64,000 bases of DNA from Geodermatophilus saharensis. GTDB taxonomy: Bacteria > Actinomycetota > Actinomycetes > Mycobacteriales > Geodermatophilaceae. The DNA lies in the NCBI RefSeq assembly GCF_900188205.1, contig NZ_FZOH01000001.1:158359-222358 (forward strand), written 5' to 3'. Every line of letters begins with the position of its first letter. Positions within the stretch are counted from its first letter, which is position 1. Below are positions 58,757-64,000 of the stretch, piece after piece. The notes under the pieces are model-generated. The model was not told the DNA's origin. It worked only from the letters and a program-made list of their open reading frames with translations, and did no database searches. The translations under genes were made by a program, and so were the position numbers.

Positions 58757-59500
58757 GTGGCGGACCGGCGAGACAGCGCACACCCCGCCGGGCACCGGGC
58801 CGGACTGGACAAGCAGCCGCACGAGGTCGCGGCCATGTTCGACGGCGTCGCGCGCCGGTACGACCTCACCAACACCGTGCTCTCCGGCGGGCGGGACGCC
58901 GCCTGGCGGCGCGCCACCCGCGAGGCGCTGGGCGCCCGGCCGGGCGACGTCGTCCTCGACGTCGCGGCGGGCACCGCGGTGTCCACCGTCGAGCTGGCCG
59001 CCGGCGGCGTGCACGCGATCGCCTGCGACTTCTCCCAGGGCATGCTCCGCGCCGGCTCGGCGCGGCCGGTGCCGAAGATCGCCGGCGACGCGATGGCGCT
59101 GCCGCTGGCCGACGCGAGCGTCGACGGGCTGGTGATCTCCTTCGGGCTGCGCAACGTGGCCGATCCCGACGCCGCGCTGCGCGAGTTCGCCCGGGTGGTG
59201 CGGCCGGGGGGCAGACTCGTCGTCTGCGAGTTCTCCAGCCCCACCTGGCGGCCGTTCCGCACCGTCTACACCGAGTACCTGATGCGCGCGCTGCCCCGGA
59301 TCGCGCGCGCGGTGAGCAGCAACCCCGACGCCTACGTCTACCTCGCCGAGTCGATCCGCGCCTGGCCCGACCAGCCGGCCCTGGCCGCGCGGATCCAGGC
59401 CGCCGGGTGGGCCGACGTCGAGTGGCGGGACCTGACCGGCGGCATCGTCGCCCTGCACCGCGCCCGGCGCCCGGAGCACGCCCCGACGGCGGTAGCGTGA
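58757..59500 (+). CDS. menG: Demethylmenaquinone methyltransferase
   Basis: MenG (UbiE family) methylates demethylmenaquinone with SAM in the last step. The 247-residue protein has [20 protein letters not shown], the SAM site [57 protein letters not shown] and [20 protein letters not shown]. The last parts match the UbiE family signatures. The start is a leaderless GTG. It is divergent from menF and followed by a Pro-rich small ORF. Confidence 0.95.
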   Translation: MADRRDSAHPAGHRAGLDKQPHEVAAMFDGVARRYDLTNTVLSGGRDAAWRRATREALGARPGDVVLDVAAGTAVSTVELAAGGVHAIACDFSQGMLRAGSARPVPKIAGDAMALPLADASVDGLVISFGLRNVADPDAALREFARVVRPGGRLVVCEFSSPTWRPFRTVYTEYLMRALPRIARAVSSNPDAYVYLAESIRAWPDQPALAARIQAAGWADVEWRDLTGGIVALHRARRPEHAPTAVA

Positions 59501-59503
59501 CCC

Positions 59504-59650
59504 ATGACGACACCGACGCCGATGCCCGAGCCGCCCGGCCCCTCGCCGTCGCCGGTCGACCCGATCTCCCCGCCGTCGCCGGCCCCGCTGCCGCAGCCGA
59601 GCCCGACCGACCCGACCGCGCCGCCGCCGACCGGCCCGCAGCCGGTCTGA
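59504..59650 (+). CDS. Proline-rich 48-residue ORF
   Basis: An ATG at 59504 opens a 48-codon frame with 22 prolines (start MTTPTPMPEPPGPSPSPVDP, end PPPTGPQPV). TAGCGT (59493-59498) lies five bases upstream, inside the 3' end of menG. It ends 13 bases before the phosphoribosyltransferase start. It could be a leader peptide that stalls ribosomes or a real small protein. Support is limited to the promoter and the base composition. Confidence 0.35.
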   Translation: MTTPTPMPEPPGPSPSPVDPISPPSPAPLPQPSPTDPTAPPPTGPQPV

Positions 59651-59663
59651 CCCGGTCCGCGCG

Positions 59664-60338
59664 GTGGACGGGCCGCCGTTCACCGACCGGCGCGACGCCG
59701 GCCGGCAGCTCGCCGCGCGCCTGACCGACCCCGCCCGCGACCCCGCCGTGCCGCTCGGCCCGGACACGCTGGTCCTGGGCCTGCCCCGCGGGGGCGTGCT
59801 CGTCGCCGCCGAGGTCGCCGCCGTGCTGGGTGCGGAGCTCGACGTCGTCGCCGTCCGCAAGCTCGGGGTGCCCGGCCGCCCGGAGCTGGCCATGGGCGCG
59901 GTCGCCGCGGTGGGGGAGGCGGTGCAGAGCGTCGGCGTCGAGGCGGTCCTCGCCCGGGTCGACGTCGACGGCGACGCCGCCGCCGAGGTCCGCCGCGCCG
60001 AGCTCGCCGAGCTGCGGCGCCGCCGGGAGGCCTACCGCGCCGACCGCCCGCCCCCGGCCCTCGCCGGCCGCACCGTGGTCCTCGTCGACGACGGCCTGGC
60101 CACCGGCGCCACGATGCGCGCGGCGCTGGCCGCCGTCCGCAGCGCCGGGCCGGCGGCCGTCGTCGTCGCCGTGCCCGTCGGCCCGCCCGCGCTGTGCGCC
60201 GAGCTGGCGGTCGGCGCCGGTGCCGACGAGGTCGTCTGCCTGGTCACGCCGCAGCCGTTCGGCGCGGTGGGCCGCTGGTACGCCGACTTCGGCCAGACCA
60301 CCGACGAGGAGGTGCGGGCGGCCCTGGGTGCGGCATAG
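59664..60338 (+). CDS. Phosphoribosyltransferase-domain protein
   Basis: This 224-residue protein has a type I phosphoribosyltransferase fold. The PRPP-binding loop is TVVLVDDGLATGATMRAALA. LVLGLPRGGVLVAAEVAAVL and LDVVAVRKLGVPGRPELAMG occur before it. The long Arg-rich helix (AAEVRRAELAELRRRREAYR) separates the halves. Families of this kind are often unassigned or linked to stress. The substrate base is unknown. GTG 59664 was chosen. It lies between menG and the geranylgeranyl reductase gene. Confidence 0.82.
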   Translation: MDGPPFTDRRDAGRQLAARLTDPARDPAVPLGPDTLVLGLPRGGVLVAAEVAAVLGAELDVVAVRKLGVPGRPELAMGAVAAVGEAVQSVGVEAVLARVDVDGDAAAEVRRAELAELRRRREAYRADRPPPALAGRTVVLVDDGLATGATMRAALAAVRSAGPAAVVVAVPVGPPALCAELAVGAGADEVVCLVTPQPFGAVGRWYADFGQTTDEEVRAALGAA

Positions 60339-60435
60339 GAAGCGATGCGCACGTTCCCCGGCTCCGGACGTGCGGATAGCTTCCTGTGCCTGGGGGTCGC
60401 CGCCGACCACCGCCGAGCACCGAGGGGGCCAGCGC

Positions 60436-61710
60436 GTGACGAGTCCGACCGCCGGGGGCAGCGCCGACGTCGTCGTGGTGGGTGCCGGGCCCGCGGGGTC
60501 GGCCGCCGCCTGGACGCTGGCCACCGCCGGGCTCGACGTCGTCGTGCTGGAGAAGGCCCGCTTCCCGCGGGAGAAGGTGTGCGGCGACGGCCTCACGCCG
60601 CGCGCGGTCAAGGCGCTCGACGAGATGGGCGTGGACACCTCCCCGGCGGGCGGCTGGGTCCGGCACCGGGGGCTGCGGGTGTTCGGCGGCGGCCAGGTGG
60701 TCGAGGTCGACTGGCCGCAGCTGTCCTCCTGGCCCGACTTCGGCCTCATCCGGGCGCGGCGGGACCTCGACCCGATGCTCGCCGAGCACGCCGTCACCGC
60801 CGGCGCACGCCTCGAGCAGGAGGTCACCGTCACCGACCCGCTGCTCGACGACGCCGGCCGCGTCGCGGGCGTGCACGCCCAGGCCGGCCCGGGCCGCGAG
60901 CCGGTCACCTGGCGGGCGCCGCTGGTCGTCTCCGCCGAGGGCCTGTCCGGCCGGCTGGCCAAGGCGATCGGGCTGACCCGCCGCGAGGACCGCCCGCTCG
61001 GCGTCGCGGTGCGCCGCTACGTCGAGACCCCGCGCGGTGAGGACCCCTACCTCGACATCTCCTTCGACCTGTCCGCCGAGGGCCCCACCGCCGACTCGAT
61101 GCCCGGCTACGGGTGGTCCTTCGGCATGGGCGACGGCACCGCCAACGTCGGGTTCGGCCTGCTCGACACCCGCCGCGGCGGGGAGACCGACCCCCGCACC
61201 GTGCTGCGCCGCTGGCTGGCCACGCTGCCGCCGGAGTGGCAGCTGGGGGAGGAGCACGCGGTCACCCCGCTGCGCGGCGCCGGCCTGCCGATGGCGCTCA
61301 ACCGCGGACCGGCCTACACCCGCGGGCTGCTGCTGGCCGGCGACACCGCCGGGGTGGTCAACCCGTTCAACGGGGAGGGCATCAGCTACGCGCTGGAGAC
61401 CGGCCGGATGGCCGCCGAGACCGCCGTCGAGGCGCTGGCCGCCCCCGAGGGCCCGGCCCGCGAGGCGGTGCTGCGCCGCTACCCCCGCCGGCTGCAGGAG
61501 GCCTACGGCCGCCACCACCGCCTCGGCACGGCCTTCCTCGCACTGCTCGACCGTCCGGGCCTGGTCCGCTTCGCCACCGCGCACGGGCTCAAGCGCCCGG
61601 CGATGGTGAACGCGGCGCTGCGGCTCATGGGCAACCTCTCCGACGGCCGCGACGGCGACCGCTTCGACCGCGCGATCGCGGTGCTCACCCGCCTGACCCC
61701 CGCCGTCTGA
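60436..61710 (+). CDS. Geranylgeranyl reductase-family flavoprotein (MenJ-like)
   Basis: This 424-residue FAD enzyme of the geranylgeranyl reductase family probably reduces one or more isoprene units of menaquinone, as MenJ (Rv0561c) does. FAD motifs: ADVVVVGAGPAGSAAAWTLA at the start, REKVCGDGLTPRAVKALDEM, and LLLAGDTAGVVNPFNGEGIS near residue 300. The region GYGWSFGMGDGTANVGFGLL covers the substrate cavity. A GTG at 60436 is preceded by a weak Shine-Dalgarno. Synteny (menG, reductase, then respiratory genes) supports MenJ, but lipid reduction in general is the family role. Confidence 0.88.
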   Translation: MTSPTAGGSADVVVVGAGPAGSAAAWTLATAGLDVVVLEKARFPREKVCGDGLTPRAVKALDEMGVDTSPAGGWVRHRGLRVFGGGQVVEVDWPQLSSWPDFGLIRARRDLDPMLAEHAVTAGARLEQEVTVTDPLLDDAGRVAGVHAQAGPGREPVTWRAPLVVSAEGLSGRLAKAIGLTRREDRPLGVAVRRYVETPRGEDPYLDISFDLSAEGPTADSMPGYGWSFGMGDGTANVGFGLLDTRRGGETDPRTVLRRWLATLPPEWQLGEEHAVTPLRGAGLPMALNRGPAYTRGLLLAGDTAGVVNPFNGEGISYALETGRMAAETAVEALAAPEGPAREAVLRRYPRRLQEAYGRHHRLGTAFLALLDRPGLVRFATAHGLKRPAMVNAALRLMGNLSDGRDGDRFDRAIAVLTRLTPAV

Positions 61711-61800
61711 CCCGCGCGGCGGGCCGGTCCGTGACCGGACCGTGACCGCCGGAAGTGAACTCACTCACCCCCCGTGCTTCCGATCCCGAGTTCGGCGGCA

Positions 61801-61806
61801 TAGGCT
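61801..61806 (+). promoter_or_regulatory. -10 box of nuo operon promoter
   Basis: TAGGCT matches TANNNT; TTCCGA at 61778-61783 is a weak -35 17 bases upstream. The Rex site lies just downstream, so Rex would block transcription start or early elongation. Confidence 0.4.
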
Positions 61807-61819
61807 CGTGGCACCGCGT

Positions 61820-61837
61820 TTGTGAACTTTTTCACAA
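61820..61837. promoter_or_regulatory. Rex operator upstream of nuoA
   Basis: TTGTGAACTTTTTCACAA fits the Rex consensus TTGTGAACNNNTTCACAA at every fixed position. It lies 28 bases before the nuoA GTG. rex is encoded 26 kb away in the same window. Confidence 0.85.
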
Positions 61838-61865
61838 GCGCACGAGCACGTGAGGGGAGGCGCCG

Positions 61866-62228
61866 GTGCTCTCGACCTACGTCCCGATCGTGGGCCTGTT
61901 CGCGCTGGCTGCGGCCTTCGCGCTGTTCTCGGTGGCGGTCGCGCCGTTCGTCGGCCCGCGCCGCTACAACCGGGCCAAGCTCGAGGCCTACGAGTGCGGC
62001 ATCGAGCCGGTCGACCAGCCGCTGCACGGTGGCCGGTTCCCGGTGAAGTACTACCTGACGGCGATGCTCTTCATCGTCTTCGACATCGAGATCGTCTTCC
62101 TCTACCCGTGGGCCGTCGCCAACGACGCGCTCGGCGTCTTCGGCCTGGTCGAGATGGTCGTGTTCATCGGCACCGTCTTCCTCGCCTACGCCTACGTCTG
62201 GCGGCGCGGCGGTCTCGAGTGGGACTGA
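61866..62228 (+). CDS. nuoA: NADH-quinone oxidoreductase subunit A
   Basis: NuoA is a membrane subunit of complex I next to the quinone site. The 120-residue protein has three helices: VPIVGLFALAAAFALFSVAV, LTAMLFIVFDIEIVFLYPWA and LVEMVVFIGTVFLAYAYVWR. The family motif YECGIEPVDQPL contains the loop cysteine of the quinone channel. GGGGAGG lies about eight bases before the GTG. The 66 bases to nuoB hold an ACGACGCAGACG tandem repeat of unclear meaning. Confidence 0.96.
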   Translation: MLSTYVPIVGLFALAAAFALFSVAVAPFVGPRRYNRAKLEAYECGIEPVDQPLHGGRFPVKYYLTAMLFIVFDIEIVFLYPWAVANDALGVFGLVEMVVFIGTVFLAYAYVWRRGGLEWD

Positions 62229-62294
62229 CGAGCACCACCCCCACGCAGACGACGCAGACGCCCACGGGAACGACGCAGACGGCAGGGAGCTGAG

Positions 62295-62960
62295 ATGGGT
62301 CTCGAGGAGAAGCTGCCCAGCGGCTTCCTGCTGACCTCGGTCGAGAAGCTGGTCAACTGGACGCGGAAGTCCTCGCTGTGGCCGGCCACCTTCGGCCTGG
62401 CCTGCTGCGCCATCGAGATGATGGCCACCGGCGCCGGCCGCTACGACCTCGCGCGCTTCGGCATGGAGGTCTTCCGCGCGTCCCCGCGCCAGGCCGACCT
62501 GATGATCGTCGCCGGGCGGGTGAGCCAGAAGATGGCGCCGGTCCTGCGGCAGATCTACGACCAGATGCCCGAGCCGCGGTGGGTGCTCGCCATGGGGGTG
62601 TGCGCCAGCTCCGGCGGCATGTTCAACAACTACGCGGTGGTGCAGGGCGTCGACCACGTCGTCCCCGTGGACATGTACCTGCCCGGCTGCCCGCCGCGGC
62701 CGGAGATGCTGATGGACGCCATCCTCAAGCTCCACCACAAGATCCAGCACGAGCCGCTCGGGGAGCGGCGTGCCCGCCAGCTCGAGCGCGACCGCGCCGA
62801 GGGCCGCGCCCGCGACCTGCTGGTCGAGATGCCCTCCACCGTGCGGGTGGACAAGGAGGCGCGGCGCGCCTACGAGGAGGCGGCGGCCGCCGGCCGCACC
62901 GGCCAGTTCCTCATCGAGCGCCGCGGCGGGCACGTGATCGAGCCGGAGAAGACCCGGTGA
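62295..62960 (+). CDS. nuoB: NADH-quinone oxidoreductase subunit B
   Basis: NuoB carries the terminal iron-sulfur cluster N2 that passes electrons to quinone. The 221-residue protein has four ligands: Cys37 and Cys38 ([11 protein letters not shown]), Cys103 ([13 protein letters not shown]) and Cys132 ([17 protein letters not shown]). The usual NuoB core is about 165 residues, and a charged C-terminal extension ([20 protein letters not shown] onward) adds about 55. Its stop overlaps the nuoC start. Confidence 0.96.
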   Translation: MGLEEKLPSGFLLTSVEKLVNWTRKSSLWPATFGLACCAIEMMATGAGRYDLARFGMEVFRASPRQADLMIVAGRVSQKMAPVLRQIYDQMPEPRWVLAMGVCASSGGMFNNYAVVQGVDHVVPVDMYLPGCPPRPEMLMDAILKLHHKIQHEPLGERRARQLERDRAEGRARDLLVEMPSTVRVDKEARRAYEEAAAAGRTGQFLIERRGGHVIEPEKTR

Positions 62961-63697
62961 CCGGCCCCGGTGACCGCTCCGGCCGCGACGAGGCGGCCGA
63001 GGGCGCGTACGCGGCGAGCGGCGGCTTCCGCAAGGGCGCGTTCGGCGTCTCCGGCAGCGGCGACACCTCCGGCTTCGGGGGCCTGGTGCGGGTCGAGCCG
63101 GGCGGCGCGGTGGCGCTGCACTCCACCGAGCGGCCCTACGGCGGCTGGTTCGACGAGGTGACCGACGCGCTCAGCGAGGCGGTCGGCGAGGCCACCTACG
63201 CGGCCGCGGTGCGGCGGGTGCTGGTCGACCGCGGCGAGATCACCTACTTCGTCGCCCGCGAGCACCTGCTCACCCTCGTGCGGGCGCTGCGCGACGACGA
63301 CGCGCTGCGCTTCGAGCTGTGCAGCAGCGTCTCCGGCGTCGACTACCTCGACAGCGGCGGCCCGGCCGCCGGTCCCGGCCGGCCGCGGCTGCACGTCGTC
63401 TACCACCTGACCTCGATGACCTTCCGGCGGCGGATCCGCCTGGAGGTCGCCGTGACGGCCGAGGACCCGCACGTGCCGTCGGTGACGTCGGTGTACCCGA
63501 CGGCGGACTGGCACGAGCGGGAGACCTACGACATGTTCGGCGTCGTCTTCGACGGGCACCCGGCGCTGACCCGGATCCTCATGCCCGACGACTGGGACGG
63601 CCACCCCCAGCGCAAGGACTACCCGCTCGGCGGCGTGCCCGTGGAGTACCACGGCGCCACGATCCCGCCGCCCGACACCCGACGGGCCTACCGATGA
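62957..63697 (+). CDS. nuoC: NADH-quinone oxidoreductase subunit C
   Basis: NuoC is the 30 kDa peripheral subunit of complex I. The 246-residue protein has a Gly/Ser-rich N-terminal extension ([20 protein letters not shown]), then the conserved core [50 protein letters not shown] and [20 protein letters not shown]. The last is the NuoC signature. It is not fused to NuoD. It overlaps nuoB and nuoD by four bases each. Confidence 0.95.
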   Translation: MTGPGDRSGRDEAAEGAYAASGGFRKGAFGVSGSGDTSGFGGLVRVEPGGAVALHSTERPYGGWFDEVTDALSEAVGEATYAAAVRRVLVDRGEITYFVAREHLLTLVRALRDDDALRFELCSSVSGVDYLDSGGPAAGPGRPRLHVVYHLTSMTFRRRIRLEVAVTAEDPHVPSVTSVYPTADWHERETYDMFGVVFDGHPALTRILMPDDWDGHPQRKDYPLGGVPVEYHGATIPPPDTRRAYR

Positions 63698-64000
63698 GCA
63701 CCACGTACGACCCCTACGCGGGGTCCCGCCAGACCACCGAGGGCCGCGTCTACACCGTCACCGGTGGCGACTGGGACCAGACGCTCGGCGTCGACCTCTC
63801 CGGCGAGGAGCGGCTCGTCGTCAACATGGGGCCCCAGCACCCCTCGACGCACGGCGTCCTCCGCCTGGTCCTCGACCTGGAGGGCGAGACGGTGACCAAG
63901 GCGCGGGTGGTCATCGGCTACCTGCACACCGGCATCGAGAAGAACGTCGAGTACCGCAACTGGGTGCAGGGCACGACGTTCGTGACGCGGATGGACTACC
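63694..64000 (+). CDS. nuoD: NADH-quinone oxidoreductase subunit D (3' cut by window end)
   Basis: NuoD is the 49 kDa subunit that forms the quinone pocket with NuoB. Only the first 102 residues are visible. [20 protein letters not shown] holds the conserved His cluster, and [15 protein letters not shown] and TRMDY continue the core. The frame runs open to the window edge, so the gene is cut by the window and not broken. Confidence 0.95.
   Translation, partial: MSTTYDPYAGSRQTTEGRVYTVTGGDWDQTLGVDLSGEERLVVNMGPQHPSTHGVLRLVLDLEGETVTKARVVIGYLHTGIEKNVEYRNWVQGTTFVTRMDY

Noticed and set aside
62229..62294. ACGACGCAGACG tandem repeat in the nuoA-nuoB gap considered as a regulatory site
   Set aside because: It is short, not symmetric and lies inside an operon; nothing supports a function.

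Overview
The window is a very GC-rich, almost gap-free stretch of chromosome from a member of the Actinomycetota. The evidence is the mycothiol gene mshA, SenX3-RegX3, an HbhA-like protein, a tiny bS22-type ribosomal protein, a Rpf/LysM secreted protein behind a c-di-AMP riboswitch, and a gene order that follows the Mycobacterium tuberculosis Rv0474-Rv0562 block. Codon use, the many GTG starts and the leaderless promoters would fit a Geodermatophilaceae genome (Blastococcus, Geodermatophilus, Modestobacter), but that family assignment is an inference. I see no tRNA, rRNA, CRISPR array, insertion sequence or prophage.

Layout. 1-5.8 kb: a MurD-type ligase and a MurL-type epimerase (the L-Glu-then-epimerise route to D-Glu in peptidoglycan), a Fur-family regulator, the folate-binding YgfZ, an RsiG-type anti-sigma factor with both c-di-GMP motifs, and an asparaginase. 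5.8-10.7 kb: an HTH regulator under a perfect palindromic operator, an HbhA-like protein, DUF2516, PspC, two methyltransferase-fold genes, murB. 10.7-20.4 kb: SDR, mshA, YbjN, MFS pump, gpmA, then a low-GC orphan gene, then phoU facing senX3-regX3 with a PHO-box-like repeat between them. 20.4-30 kb: small proteins, a GlxA-like regulator, a methyltransferase, an MFS transporter fused to a thymidylate-kinase-like domain that has lost its P-loop, the Rv0495c/ppx/Rv0497 group, a DJ-1/PfpI protein, proC, and an excisionase-type HTH. 30-35.2 kb: bS22, epimerase, acyltransferase, SerB1-type phosphatase, acyl-CoA ligase, glutaredoxin.

35.3-47.7 kb is a co-oriented haem and cytochrome c block: rex, hemA, hemC, hemD, hemB, a membrane protein, hemL, a histidine phosphatase, a thioredoxin-like lipoprotein, ccdA, resB and ccsA. 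47.8-62 kb holds small membrane and regulatory genes, the menaquinone genes (menA, menE, menC, menD, menF, menG and a MenJ-like reductase), and a Rpf-LysM protein. The window ends in the nuo operon (nuoA, B, C, start of D). Haem, cytochrome c maturation, menaquinone and complex I lie together, and Rex operators sit in front of both rex and nuoA, so NADH sensing probably ties the two ends of the respiratory block together.

Three dispersed non-coding families recur: a roughly 75-bp hairpin element just after stop codons whose stem arms change together between copies; a GAGATCACGTGATCTC palindrome pair; and a triple GCACTTCCGCGGAAGTGC palindrome.
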